Assembly: GCA_910584725.1 (NCBI GenBank)
Contig: CAJUBE010000011.1
Location: 55,817-119,816 of the forward strand
Length of the DNA: 64,000 nucleotides
Reading direction: 5' to 3'
Source: an uncultured Lachnospiraceae bacterium
GTDB taxonomy: Bacteria; Bacillota; Clostridia; Lachnospirales; Lachnospiraceae
This document shows, in pieces, positions 44,117-53,808 of the stretch. Position 1 is the first letter of the stretch, and each line of letters begins with the position of its first letter. The position numbers and the translations under genes are program-made. The notes beneath the pieces are model-generated. The model was not told where the DNA came from and did no database searches. It saw nothing but the letters and a program-made list of their open reading frames with translations.

Positions 44117-44977
44117 TCATCCCTTCTCAGCCCCCTGCCGCACCCATTCCAGAAACTCCCTTGCTCCCTTCCCCTCTTTCTCATTATATTCCCATCCCAG
44201 TTTCTCCCCGACAAACCGCGCCGTGTTTTCAAACAGCCCGCACATACGAAAAACTGCCGCCCACGCATGTTCCACGTCGCCGTCAAAATAGGTCGATAAA
44301 AGCATCTGCCACTCTTCCTCCGAAAGCCATTGATACAAATATTTTGACGATTTCCCGGTGCTCACCGACCACCCCGCCAAAATGCCGACCTTCCAATTTA
44401 ACATCGTGATAAGCTGCGGTCTGACGCAGTAATTTGTCATATCCTGCACATAAGGAATTTCCTTTCGCCACAATCCCTTTGCGATATTATTGGTACACCA
44501 CCAAAACTCATTGCAAGCCGCCAGATACTGCTCCTTCGTCGGCTTTTTCACCCAATACTGACGATCCGTCGCCGCCTCAATCTCGGGCAATATACTTTCT
44601 TTATCCAGTAAAATTTTGCAGAGTTTATCTTCCTTGACGCGCTGTAACGCGCAGCCTTCTGACTGTATGGTCAAGTCAATCCGAATGCCGTCCGCAAACT
44701 GCATCAAATAACCGTAAGAATTTTTCTTATCGCTCGGATAGTTTGGATTTTCATCGGGATACTGCATATAAAGAATCTCTCCGAACACCCGGATCCAGTC
44801 TTTGTCCTCTATAAAGCTCTGGGTCTCCTCCACCACATAGACGATATCATAATCCTGAAACATGTCTTTTGGGACGTTTTCGTTTGTTCTGGAACCGTTC
44901 ATATAGACGGCTTTGATTCTGTCATCGTTTTTCGCAATCTCCAAAATAAGGTTATACATTTCATTTTCTGTTCTCAT
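44117..44977 (-). CDS. ANT(6)-like aminoglycoside 6-nucleotidyltransferase
   Basis: A 286-residue protein resembling streptomycin 6-adenylyltransferases (AadE/AadK). The nucleotidyltransferase core reads YMNGSRTNENV (G-S-R), then DMFQDYDIVYVV with the two catalytic acidic residues, and later RIDLTIQ. The C-terminal helical domain has the typical WWCTNNIAKGLWRKEIPY and PQLITMLNWKVGI. The family adenylates streptomycin; chromosomal homologues such as AadK often give weak resistance, and activity here is untested. Its start overlaps the preceding phosphorylase stop by four bases (ATGA). Confidence 0.9.
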   Translation of the reverse strand: MRTENEMYNLILEIAKNDDRIKAVYMNGSRTNENVPKDMFQDYDIVYVVEETQSFIEDKDWIRVFGEILYMQYPDENPNYPSDKKNSYGYLMQFADGIRIDLTIQSEGCALQRVKEDKLCKILLDKESILPEIEAATDRQYWVKKPTKEQYLAACNEFWWCTNNIAKGLWRKEIPYVQDMTNYCVRPQLITMLNWKVGILAGWSVSTGKSSKYLYQWLSEEEWQMLLSTYFDGDVEHAWAAVFRMCGLFENTARFVGEKLGWEYNEKEGKGAREFLEWVRQGAEKG

Positions 44978-45744
44978 GCCTGCACCTCCGTTACCGCCTG
45001 CATTGCAATTTTCATAGCTGCCGCGAAAAAATCATTTCCCCAATTCCTGATATCATGCGCATCAACATCCGCCAGCGAATCCGCAGTAAAAAGCACCTGT
45101 CCAAACAGTACGCCTCTCATTCTTGCACACGCTGCCAAAGAAGCACACTCCATTTCTACCACCGAACAGCCTTCCGATTTCCGATATTGTACCATTTCTT
45201 TTGTTTCCCGGTAAAAGCCGTCCGTTGTCCATGTTTTACAAGTCTTATAACTTAATTCCGCCTTCTCCAAAACGCCGCATATTGCTTTGACGGGCGCGGC
45301 ATCCAATACAATCTCCCGTGACGGCGGCAAATAATGATAGGACGTCCCTTCCTGTCTGAGCGCCGCTGTAGGGACAAAAAACGAGCCTTCTGTATCTTCC
45401 ACCAACGCCCCGCAGCATCCCGCCGCAATAATTTCTTCCACACCCCCTGCGATTAACTGCTCCATAATCTGTACAGCGCCCGCTCCGCCGAGCGGCGCTT
45501 GTACAAATGCAATCTCAACATGATTGATTTTTGTCTTATAAACATAAAAGTCCTTCGTGACACTCACGAATTTTCCGACAATTTCGCAATGATTCTGCGC
45601 CACAAAATTGTCTATTTCCGGTTCCATAAAAAGCATGACCGCTTTCCGTGGAAAATGATAATCTGAATGATGCCCCGGCATAATTACCGCACTTTGTTCC
45701 GTATCAAACTCTAAGATGGGTATTTCATTTTTACATACTGCCAT
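44974..45744 (-). CDS. Nucleoside phosphorylase (PNP/UDP family), copy 2
   Basis: A 256-residue paralogue-class enzyme, divergent from copy 1 at 41510. Marks: PLGGAGAVQIMEQLIAGGVEEIIAAGCCGAL, RQEGTSYHYLPPSREI, SVVEMECASLAACARMRG. The Glu-Met-Glu triad fits ribose binding, as in uridine phosphorylases. It is translationally coupled to the ANT(6)-like gene, which is unusual, and might reflect a shared nucleoside-related role. Start at 45744 after an AAGGGG site. Confidence 0.87.
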   Translation of the reverse strand: MAVCKNEIPILEFDTEQSAVIMPGHHSDYHFPRKAVMLFMEPEIDNFVAQNHCEIVGKFVSVTKDFYVYKTKINHVEIAFVQAPLGGAGAVQIMEQLIAGGVEEIIAAGCCGALVEDTEGSFFVPTAALRQEGTSYHYLPPSREIVLDAAPVKAICGVLEKAELSYKTCKTWTTDGFYRETKEMVQYRKSEGCSVVEMECASLAACARMRGVLFGQVLFTADSLADVDAHDIRNWGNDFFAAAMKIAMQAVTEVQA

Positions 45745-45773
45745 ATCTGTTTCCCCTTTTCACATCATTATTT

Positions 45774-47603
45774 CTACACCGTTCGCGCATACCGCGACAC
45801 ATCCGCGTACAGCCCCGCCTGCATTTTCCACATAGCCGCATATTTCCCACCCTTGGAAAGTAACTGCTCGTGTGTGCCGGACTCCACAATCCGTCCGTTC
45901 TCCATCATATAAATGCAGTCGGCGTCCCGCACGGTGGACAGTCTGTGGGATATGAAAATAACGGTCTTGTCCTTCGCAATCTCGTTTAACTCCTGATTCA
46001 GTCTGTACTCCGCCAACGGGTCAAGGGCGCTGCTCGGCTCGTCCATGATAATCAGATTCTGCTTCCGATAAAGCGTGCGGGCAATTGCCACCTTCTGCGC
46101 CTCGCCGCCCGAAAGGTTCACCCCGTCCTTCTCAAATTCCGTTGTGAGCGGCGTCTCAATCTGGTAGGAAAGTCTGTTGTCTTCCAGCGTAAAATGCGCG
46201 TCAAACAGCGCCTGTTCCACGCCGTAGCTCTCCTCCCGGCTGCCGTCTTCCACATCCATCAGCACATTTTCCTTAAGGCTTGCCGCATATATTTTAAAAT
46301 CCTGAAAGACGGAGCCGACGCTTCGCCGGTAAGCCATGAGCTGGTAATCCCGGATGTCATTTCCATGATAACATATTTTTCCTCGGTTGGGGTCATACAA
46401 TCGCAGCAACAGCTTCACCAGCGTAGTCTTGCCGGAGCCATTGTACCCCACCAACGCAATTTTCTGTCCCGGCTCGACGGTAAACGTCACATCCTTTAAC
46501 ACAGACTGCCCGGGAAGATAACCAAAGTCCACATGCTCCACCGAAAGAGCGCCGCTGCCCTCCGGCACAGGCTTTTCCGCCGTTGAAACAATTGTCGGCT
46601 CCATCTGTAAAAACTCCCTGATTCGATAAATGTATGCCGCATTTTCCGCCGCCGTCTTACAGCTGTCTATCAAAGATTTCGTGCTATTGCCTATCCGAAA
46701 AATGCAGGAACGGCTTGTGACAAGCTGGGCTCCCGACAGCACGCGCGAAACAAGCATCTGATAGAGAAGAATGAACCAGACCGCGCCCTCCTTCACAACG
46801 CGCGACAGGAGAACCCTGTGAATCAGACCATATAAGAATAATTGGCTTCCATATTTTTTATTTACCGAACGTATATTATAGTTTGATTCTTCATAATCTC
46901 CCCGGCACTTGCCTTTCATAGGCTGATGCAGACGCAGTTCCCCGGCATAGTCAGATAGATAGAATACACGGTTTCCATATTCCCGTTTCTGCTCATAGGA
47001 CAGCCGCTCCATCCGCGCCGCCACCGACTTTTTGCTTTCCTGTGCCACGCAGAGCAGTTCAAAGGGCAGCAAAACCACCGCCACAAGCAGCGCAATCGGA
47101 TTGACATAGACACAGAAAAATACCGAACACAATATGCTGACCAGCGACCCCGTGGCAAAATATATAAAATTCAGATATCTGTCTATGCAGCGGTCCGTCT
47201 CCTCCGTCGCCAGAATAAATGTCTCATAAAAATCTTTGTCATCATAGCAGGACAAGTCAATCTCTTTTGCCTTCTCATATATTTCCATGCGGAATGCCTG
47301 GTACAATACCTGCTTATTTCTGGGAAGCGCATAGTGGTGGTAAAGCCCGTAAGGAATCGTGAAAAATCCGAAAAATGCAATTAAATACCCCATACAAGTC
47401 AGAATTTTTCCAAAACCTGCGCCCTGTTCCACAGCCGTCAGCACATAGTTGACCATCCATACAAACTCTATAAAAATGGAAATCTGTATCTCGATGCTCT
47501 CAAACAGATGGAATGCCATAAATCCCGGCGTTTGTTTGAAACAGAATTTTGTAAGATACCACTGTTGCGCCGCCATCTGCCGCCATGTCAAGGAGTCTTT
47601 CAT
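45774..47603 (-). CDS. ABC exporter subunit A, copy 2
   Basis: A 609-residue half-transporter: membrane domain (residues ~20-320) and ATPase with Walker A VGYNGSGKTT, an unusual signature LSGGEAQK, Walker B LIIMDEPSSALD and the histidine in FISHRLS. It is nearly identical in its ATPase half to the protein at 49630-51447 and lies directly after a partner exporter gene at 47716, as in copy 1. The two genes of each pair probably make a heterodimer. Start 47603 is chosen by alignment with the other copy (both share a GGAAAGGAATTG site upstream). Peptide export is plausible but not shown. Confidence 0.9.
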   Translation of the reverse strand: MKDSLTWRQMAAQQWYLTKFCFKQTPGFMAFHLFESIEIQISIFIEFVWMVNYVLTAVEQGAGFGKILTCMGYLIAFFGFFTIPYGLYHHYALPRNKQVLYQAFRMEIYEKAKEIDLSCYDDKDFYETFILATEETDRCIDRYLNFIYFATGSLVSILCSVFFCVYVNPIALLVAVVLLPFELLCVAQESKKSVAARMERLSYEQKREYGNRVFYLSDYAGELRLHQPMKGKCRGDYEESNYNIRSVNKKYGSQLFLYGLIHRVLLSRVVKEGAVWFILLYQMLVSRVLSGAQLVTSRSCIFRIGNSTKSLIDSCKTAAENAAYIYRIREFLQMEPTIVSTAEKPVPEGSGALSVEHVDFGYLPGQSVLKDVTFTVEPGQKIALVGYNGSGKTTLVKLLLRLYDPNRGKICYHGNDIRDYQLMAYRRSVGSVFQDFKIYAASLKENVLMDVEDGSREESYGVEQALFDAHFTLEDNRLSYQIETPLTTEFEKDGVNLSGGEAQKVAIARTLYRKQNLIIMDEPSSALDPLAEYRLNQELNEIAKDKTVIFISHRLSTVRDADCIYMMENGRIVESGTHEQLLSKGGKYAAMWKMQAGLYADVSRYARTV

Positions 47604-47715
47604 ATGTGATCCAATTCCTTTCCACTTCACAAAATTAAATATTTTTCGTTTTGTTCTTATGTCTTTAATTCTTTACTGGTCAAGCTTTACAATCACTTCC
47701 GACACACTTTTCACA

Positions 47716-49515
47716 TTAACCCCGATAATTCTCCGCCTGCAGCCGATACAGCGAAGCATACTCCCCGTTCTGCTCCATCAGTTCAAGGTGCGACCCTCTC
47801 TCCCGTATCCTGCCGTTTTTCATATAGAATACGATATCCGCGTCGCGCACGGACGACAGTCTGTGTGATATAAAAAACAAAATCCTGTCTTTGCCGTACT
47901 CTTTTATATTTTCAAATAGATGGTACTCCGCAAGGGGGTCGAGCGCGCTGCTCGGTTCGTCAAACACCGCAATCGGGCTGTCCTTTGCAAAAGCTCTCGC
48001 CGCCAGTATCTTCTGATTCTGTCCGCCGGAAAGCACCGTGCCCTCCTTGGAAAACTCACGGGTAAGAATTGTCTTTTCCCGCAAAGCCCGGCTTTCTATC
48101 TCCTCACTTATATCCGCCAGTTTTAGTGCCTGCCACACCCTTCTTTTGTCTTCCTCCGGCGTCGTATGCTGTCCCATCAACACATTCTCCTCCACGGTGT
48201 CCGCAAAAATTTTCCCGTTCTGGAAAGCCGTGGCAAACAGGTTCCGATACGCCTTCACCTGATATTCCCGGATATCAATGCCGTTCACCAGAATCCGCCC
48301 CTCAGCCGGGTCATAAAGCCGCATCAGCAGTTTCACCAGCGTGCTTTTTCCCGCGCCGTTGTACCCCGCCAGCGCCACGCTCTGATTTCCTTCTATCTTA
48401 AAATGAATGTCCTTCAGCACGTAGCCGCCCTCTTTGTAGCCGAAGGACACATGCTCAAACTCCACCGTGCGGATCGGAAGCTCCGGCATCAGCCCTTCCT
48501 GGTCCTCCGGGATGGCGGGCACATATTCCAGAAAGTGCCTCGTCTGCTCGATATACAATCCGTTTTTCACGATAACCATCACCGCATCCACAAATTCGTT
48601 CAAAATCCATGTATTTTCGTTCATAACCGTCAGAATGACCGCCATCTCCGCAAAAACCATCGTCCCTGTGACCGATACGCGATAGCCGGAGTAGAGAACC
48701 GCCCCCTCCTGCGGCAGCAAAAAGATAAAATACTGGAACATGCAGAAAAGAATGATATTTCCCAGAGAGTACCGGGCAATTACCTTCTGTATGGAAGCGA
48801 CAACCCCATCGTACTGCTTTTTCAACAGGCGAAAAACGTTTGTCATCCGAATTTCCTTCGCGTACTCGCCAAGGTGAAGCGTCCTGTTCACATAGTCCGC
48901 CATTCTCTGAAAAACGATGTTCTCCTTTTCCATACGGAAGATTCTGCCGTTTAAGACACCATAAAAGACAAAGTTACCCACAATCGGAAAAAGGGCAAAA
49001 AGAATCGCCAGATGGTCAATCTGCCAGATAATGACTGCCGCCGCGATCATGGCGGCAAATCTCGCCACAACCTGACAGACGCCCTGTAGCATATCTGACA
49101 GCTTTACGTGCGCCTGACTGACCGCCATCATATATTCGTTGTAAAAATCACTGTCCTCAAAGCATCGCAGATCAACTTGACATGCCTTATCATAAAGCAT
49201 TTTGTTCACGCCGTCATACAGCTCCACGTCCGTAATCGGTTTGACGTACACATCAAAGAACAGGCTGAACAGCTCAAGCAAGGCTCCCAGCGCCACAACG
49301 CTGCCGACATACAGCATCATTTTCTCAAAAGCCACCCGCTTCATTGCCAGATCAAGAATAAAGCGGATTAGCACGCAGGAAACCAGCAGCCAGTCCACAT
49401 ACATAAAAATCCAATACAGAAATTCCAGAAGAACCCGCTTTTTGCTGATTGTCCACGCTGTATTCAGCACGAATTTGCAGGATGAAACTGTTCTGTATAG
49501 AAAGTTTTCCTTCAT
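47716..49515 (-). CDS. ABC exporter subunit B, copy 2
   Basis: A 599-residue half-transporter of the same overall plan: helices in residues ~20-310; ATPase with Walker A AGYNGAGKST, degenerate signature LSGGQNQK, Walker B IAVFDEPSSALDP and FISHRLS. Closely similar to the 599-residue protein at 51655-53454, which shares the opening FLYRT.SSC and the same length. Start 49515 follows GGAGG. Its partner is the gene immediately downstream (45774-47603). The duplication unit is therefore the two-gene pair. Confidence 0.9.
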   Translation of the reverse strand: MKENFLYRTVSSCKFVLNTAWTISKKRVLLEFLYWIFMYVDWLLVSCVLIRFILDLAMKRVAFEKMMLYVGSVVALGALLELFSLFFDVYVKPITDVELYDGVNKMLYDKACQVDLRCFEDSDFYNEYMMAVSQAHVKLSDMLQGVCQVVARFAAMIAAAVIIWQIDHLAILFALFPIVGNFVFYGVLNGRIFRMEKENIVFQRMADYVNRTLHLGEYAKEIRMTNVFRLLKKQYDGVVASIQKVIARYSLGNIILFCMFQYFIFLLPQEGAVLYSGYRVSVTGTMVFAEMAVILTVMNENTWILNEFVDAVMVIVKNGLYIEQTRHFLEYVPAIPEDQEGLMPELPIRTVEFEHVSFGYKEGGYVLKDIHFKIEGNQSVALAGYNGAGKSTLVKLLMRLYDPAEGRILVNGIDIREYQVKAYRNLFATAFQNGKIFADTVEENVLMGQHTTPEEDKRRVWQALKLADISEEIESRALREKTILTREFSKEGTVLSGGQNQKILAARAFAKDSPIAVFDEPSSALDPLAEYHLFENIKEYGKDRILFFISHRLSSVRDADIVFYMKNGRIRERGSHLELMEQNGEYASLYRLQAENYRG

Positions 49516-49531
49516 ATCTGCCTCCAAACTC

Positions 49532-49638
49532 ATACGGAGAATGCCGTTTTTAGGCATTCTCCCGAGTGAAACTTAGTGCTTCCAAGTCAGCTTGCTGACT
49601 TTGCGTCTCCGTCCTATGGCGGGACGTCTTTAGAAGCA
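49532..49638. repeat. Cluster of hairpins between the two exporter copies
   Basis: GGAGAATGCC-GTTTTTA-GGCATTCTCC (49534-49560) is a perfect 10-bp stem, followed by AAGTCAG-CTTG-CTGACTT and by outer arms AGTGCTTC/GAAGCACT. The first arm repeats the CGGAGAATGCCG found at 3914-3925. It may separate or attenuate transcription between the duplicated exporter pairs. Confidence 0.6.
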
Positions 49639-51447
49639 CTTTTCACTCTGATATAGCCCCGCCTGTATCTTCCACATCGCCGCATACTTTCCGCCCCTTG
49701 CAAGCAGCTCCCCGTGCGTGCCGGACTCCACAATCCGCCCGTTTTCCATCATATAAATGCAGTCCGCGTCCCGCACCGTGGACAGCCTGTGGGAAATAAA
49801 GATAACAGTCTTATCCTTTGCAATCTCATTTAATTCCTGATTCAGTCTGTACTCCGCCAGCGGGTCGAGGGCGCTGCTCGGCTCGTCCATAATAATCAGA
49901 TTCTGCCTGCGGTAAAGCGTGCGGGCGATCGCCACCTTCTGCGCCTCCCCGCCCGAAAGGTTCACGCCGTCCTTCTCAAACTCTGTGGTGAGCGGCGTTT
50001 CAATCTGGTAGGAAAGGCGATTATTTTCCAAGGTAAAATGCGCGTCATACAATGCCCTCTCCACCAGATAATTTTCCTCCCGGCTGCCGTTTTCCACGTC
50101 CATCAGCACGTTTTCCTTGAGTGATGCCGCATATATTTTAAAATCCTGAAATACGGAACCAATGCTGCGCCGGTATGCCATAATCTGATAATTTCTGATA
50201 TCCATCCCGTGATAGCAGATTCTTCCCCCGTCCGGGTCATATAACCGCAAAAGCAGTTTTACCAGCGTGGTCTTGCCGGAGCCGTTGTAACCCACCAGTG
50301 CAATTTTCTGTCCCGGCTCAATGGTGAGTGTCACGTCACGCAATACCTGCTGCCCCGGAAGATAACCGAAATCCACATGCTCCACCGAGAGGCTGCCGCT
50401 GCCCTCCGGCACGGGCTTTTCCCCTCTCGATACAATCGTCGGCTCCATCTGCAGAAATTCCCGGATCCGGTAAATGTAAGCCGAGTTTTCCGCCACCGTC
50501 CGAAAACTGAGAATTACGACTTCTATATTGTTGGAGGCACGCCAGATACAAGAACGGCTCGTGACAAGCTGCGCCCCCGACAACACCCGCAGAACAAGCA
50601 TCTGATATAAAAGAAACGTCCAGACCGCGCCCTCCTTGACAAGCCGCGCCAAAAACCCCTCGCGGAGCAGACCATACAGAAACAGCAATTTCCCGTACTT
50701 TTTATTGACTTCCTCTATCTTATGGTTTTCCTCCGCGTATTCCGTCCGGCATTCCTCTTTCATCTGCGGATTCAGACGCAGTTCCCCGGCATAGTCGGAC
50801 AGATAAAATACCCGGTTCCCATACTCCCGCTGCTGCTCATGGGGCAGCCGCTCCATACGTGCCTCCACCGCCTTTTTGTTCTCCTGCAGGACACAGAGCA
50901 GTTCAAACGGGAGAATTGCCGCTAAAATCAACAACGCGACGGGGTTAATATAGGCACAATAGACGAGTGTGCAAGCGATACCGACTGACCGCGCGATGAC
51001 AGAGTTTTCAAAAACGAGAAAACGGTCCAGACAGCGGTCCGTCTCCTCCGTCGCCAGAATAAAGGTCTCATAGAAATCCTTGTCGTCATAGCAGGACAGG
51101 TCGATCTCCTTTGATTTCTCATAAATCTCCATCCGCAGCGCCTGATACAACGTCTGTTTTCCCCGCGGGAACACATAGTGTTTGTAGATGGCAAAAGTCA
51201 CCGTTGACACCGCGATCGCCCCCATCAGTATGCCCATGCACATAAGAACCTTCCGAAACTCTTCGCCCTCTTCCGCCACGGTCAGCACATAGTTCACCGC
51301 AAAGGTAAATTCAAAAAAGATCGAAATCTGCAGCTTAACCGCCTCAAACAAGTGGTATGCCATAAACCCCGGCGCGTGTTTGAAACAAAATTTTGTCAGA
51401 AACCACTGTTGCGCGATCACCTGCCGCCATGTAAGCATTTCCTTCAT
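49630..51447 (-). CDS. ABC exporter subunit A, copy 1
   Basis: A 605-residue half-transporter paralogous to 45774-47603: Walker A VGYNGSGKTT, signature LSGGEAQK, Walker B MDEPSSALDP, FISHRLS. The membrane half is more diverged than the ATPase half. The longest frame adds 51 residues at the N-terminus, but ATG 51447 behind GGGAAAGGAATTG corresponds to the start of copy 2. It pairs with the gene at 51655-53454, which lies 207 bases upstream. That gap has no gene. Confidence 0.9.
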   Translation of the reverse strand: MKEMLTWRQVIAQQWFLTKFCFKHAPGFMAYHLFEAVKLQISIFFEFTFAVNYVLTVAEEGEEFRKVLMCMGILMGAIAVSTVTFAIYKHYVFPRGKQTLYQALRMEIYEKSKEIDLSCYDDKDFYETFILATEETDRCLDRFLVFENSVIARSVGIACTLVYCAYINPVALLILAAILPFELLCVLQENKKAVEARMERLPHEQQREYGNRVFYLSDYAGELRLNPQMKEECRTEYAEENHKIEEVNKKYGKLLFLYGLLREGFLARLVKEGAVWTFLLYQMLVLRVLSGAQLVTSRSCIWRASNNIEVVILSFRTVAENSAYIYRIREFLQMEPTIVSRGEKPVPEGSGSLSVEHVDFGYLPGQQVLRDVTLTIEPGQKIALVGYNGSGKTTLVKLLLRLYDPDGGRICYHGMDIRNYQIMAYRRSIGSVFQDFKIYAASLKENVLMDVENGSREENYLVERALYDAHFTLENNRLSYQIETPLTTEFEKDGVNLSGGEAQKVAIARTLYRRQNLIIMDEPSSALDPLAEYRLNQELNEIAKDKTVIFISHRLSTVRDADCIYMMENGRIVESGTHGELLARGGKYAAMWKIQAGLYQSEKCF

Positions 51448-51654
51448 TATGATATCAATTCCTTTCCCGTTCTTTTTCGTAAGCAGTCTAACTTCATCCC
51501 GCGATATTTCCAATGTGAAATATTCCTGTTTTCTAGGCAGCATCCTATGCAAGACTCTGCACATCCATGTCAGTTGCGCCACTTTTGCAGAGACACTCAC
51601 TACTACTGAGCAATGCTATAAAAGTCTCAAGCTACGACCAAGGCTGCACACCTT

Positions 51655-53454
51655 TCACGTCAGATAGTTCTCCGCCTGCAGCCGGTACAGCGAAGCGTAC
51701 TCCCCATCTCGGCTCATCAAATCGCCGTGCGACCCTCTCTCCTGAATCCTTCCGTTTTTTAAGTAAAAAACCACATCCGCGTCCCGCACGGAAGACAATC
51801 TGTGAGAAATGAAAAACAGAATCCTGTCCTTCCCGTATTCTCTGATATTTTCAAATAAATGATACTCCGCAATCGGGTCAAGGGCGCTGCTGGGCTCGTC
51901 AAACACCGCAATCGGGCTGTCCTTCGCAAAAGCCCTCGCCGCCAGTATCTTCTGGTTCTGCCCGCCGGAAAATACCACGCCCTCCTTGGAGAACTCACGG
52001 GTGAGGATCGTCTTTTCCTTAAGCGGCTGGCTCTCTACCTCCTCATACATATCCGCCAGCTTGAGCGCCCGCTCTACCTTTTCCCGATCCTGCTTTTCAT
52101 CCGTGTGCCGTCCCATCAAAATATTTTCTTCAATGGTATTGGCAAATATTTTTCCGTTTTGGAAAGCCGTGGCAAACAAGTCTCGGTACGCCTTTACCTG
52201 ATATTCCCGGATATCAATCCCGTTCACCAGTATTCGTCCCTCGCTTGGGTCGTAGAGCCGCATCAGCAGCTTCATCAGCGTACTTTTCCCGGCGCCGTTG
52301 TACCCCGCCAACGCCACGCTCTGACTGCCCTCGATTTTAAAATGAATGTCCCTGAGAACCCAGTCCCCCTCTTTATATCCAAAAGACACATGCTCAAATT
52401 CCACGCTGCGTATCGGAAGTTCCGGAAAAAGCCCTTCCTGATCTTCCGGGATCGCAGGCTCATGCTGCAAAAAATGCCTCGTCTGCTCCAGATACAAGCC
52501 GTTCTTTACTATTGCCATCACCGAATCCGCAAACCCGATCAGCGTCCATGTGTTGGAGTTCATGGTCGTCTGAATCACCGCCATCTGTGCAAACACCATG
52601 GTTCCGCTGACCAGCACACGGTATCCGGCGTAGAGCACCGCTCCCTCCTGCAGCAAAGTAAACGTAAAATACTGGAACAGCCAGAACAAGATCATATTGC
52701 CCAGAGAATAGTTCCCGATCACCTTGCGGATTGCGGCAACCGCTTTGTCATATTGCTTTTTCAGCAGACGGAATACATTGGTCATCCGTATCTCTTTCGC
52801 ATATTCCCCCAGATGCACCGTGCGGTTCACATAGTCCGCCATTCTCTGGAACACGATATTTTCCCGCTCCATGCGGAAAATCCGGCTGTTTAACACACCG
52901 TAAAACACGAAATTGCCGAGAATCGGAAAGATAATAAACAGCGCCGCCAGACGGTCAATCTGATAGATAATGACCATGCCGCAGATCATCGCAATAAATC
53001 TCGCCAGAATCTGACAGACCCCCTCCAGCGTTTCCGGCAGCTTCGTGTGCGCCTGACTGACCGCCATCATGTACTCGTTGTAAAAATCGCTGTCCTCAAA
53101 GCAGCGCATATCCACCTGACACGCCTTGTCATACAACATGCGGTTGATGCCGTCGTACAGTTTCACATCCGTGACCGGCTTCACATACGATTCAAAATAC
53201 CGGCTGTATATTTTTAAAAGTGCTTCCAGCAGCACGACACTCCAGACATACACCATCATTTTTTCAAAAGTAGTCCGTTTCATCGCCATATCCAAAATAA
53301 AGCGGATCAGGACACAGGAAACCAGAAGCCAGTCCACATACATAAACGCCCAGTGTAAAAATTCCAGAATCACTCGTTTTTTGCTGATTCTCCACCCCGT
53401 TTTCAGCGCGAAACTGCAGGATGAAAATGTCCGATATAAAAAGCCTTCCTTCAT
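51655..53454 (-). CDS. ABC exporter subunit B, copy 1
   Basis: A 599-residue half-transporter paralogous to 47716-49515: Walker A AGYNGAGKST, signature FSGGQNQK (Phe replacing the usual Leu), Walker B VFDEPSSALDP, FISHRLS. Start 53454 follows AAGGAG; the longest frame would add 63 unlikely residues. It is the first gene of the four-exporter run and is divergent from the LytTR regulator gene at 53809, which is therefore the likely controller. Confidence 0.9.
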   Translation of the reverse strand: MKEGFLYRTFSSCSFALKTGWRISKKRVILEFLHWAFMYVDWLLVSCVLIRFILDMAMKRTTFEKMMVYVWSVVLLEALLKIYSRYFESYVKPVTDVKLYDGINRMLYDKACQVDMRCFEDSDFYNEYMMAVSQAHTKLPETLEGVCQILARFIAMICGMVIIYQIDRLAALFIIFPILGNFVFYGVLNSRIFRMERENIVFQRMADYVNRTVHLGEYAKEIRMTNVFRLLKKQYDKAVAAIRKVIGNYSLGNMILFWLFQYFTFTLLQEGAVLYAGYRVLVSGTMVFAQMAVIQTTMNSNTWTLIGFADSVMAIVKNGLYLEQTRHFLQHEPAIPEDQEGLFPELPIRSVEFEHVSFGYKEGDWVLRDIHFKIEGSQSVALAGYNGAGKSTLMKLLMRLYDPSEGRILVNGIDIREYQVKAYRDLFATAFQNGKIFANTIEENILMGRHTDEKQDREKVERALKLADMYEEVESQPLKEKTILTREFSKEGVVFSGGQNQKILAARAFAKDSPIAVFDEPSSALDPIAEYHLFENIREYGKDRILFFISHRLSSVRDADVVFYLKNGRIQERGSHGDLMSRDGEYASLYRLQAENYLT

Positions 53455-53550
53455 GGTGTTCTCCTTCATTTCAAAAGTCTTTCCTGCTTCACGATCCATA
53501 CGCCTTACAGCGTCGTCCGAAACTTTCTGCCTATTCCCTCCTGCAGTACA

Positions 53551-53579
53551 AGCCCGGAAAGTTCCCTGCTTTCCGGGCT
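53551..53579 (-). promoter_or_regulatory. Leader hairpin of the exporter operon
   Basis: AGCCCGGAAAG and CTTTCCGGGCT form a perfect 11-bp stem with a 7-base loop, about 97 bases before the first exporter gene. No U-run follows. It could be a leader structure. The region 53455-53808 contains no convincing gene; a 68-codon Cys-containing frame beginning with TTG was not accepted. Confidence 0.55.
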
Positions 53580-53700
53580 GACGGGCTTTGCCCCTGTGCT
53601 CCATGTTCCAATTGCATACATTTTTGCCTGGCAAATGGAGCACTTGTACCGCGATTGGCTACAGACATAATATATCACAAAAAAGCCGCACTCATTTTTT

Positions 53701-53735
53701 ATGTCCTCCAATTCCCCCTTTTTTGTCCTTTAATT
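53701..53735. promoter_or_regulatory. Candidate LytTR direct-repeat operator
   Basis: ATGTCCTCCAATT (53701-53713) and TTGTCCTTTAATT (53723-53735) match at 10 of 13 positions and are exactly 22 bases apart, two helical turns. LytTR regulators typically bind two direct repeats with about this spacing. The site lies between the divergent exporter operon and the LytTR gene, so it could control both. Confidence 0.5.
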
Positions 53736-53808
53736 TTCGTTGCGCGCACGAGGAATATTAATTATACTTACTATAAACCCATTTATTTAAGAAGGAATCC
53801 AACTAATT

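Noticed and set aside
51448..51600. A 51-residue N-terminal extension of ABC exporter subunit A, copy 1
   Set aside because: The other copy lacks it, and a shared ribosome-binding site points to the internal ATG.
53505..53711. A 68-codon minus-strand frame with several Cys (CSQSRYKCSICQAK)
   Set aside because: It starts with TTG only two bases from a GGGGG site, contains the perfect 11-bp leader hairpin, and has no recognised family; it may be a remnant but is not supported as a gene.
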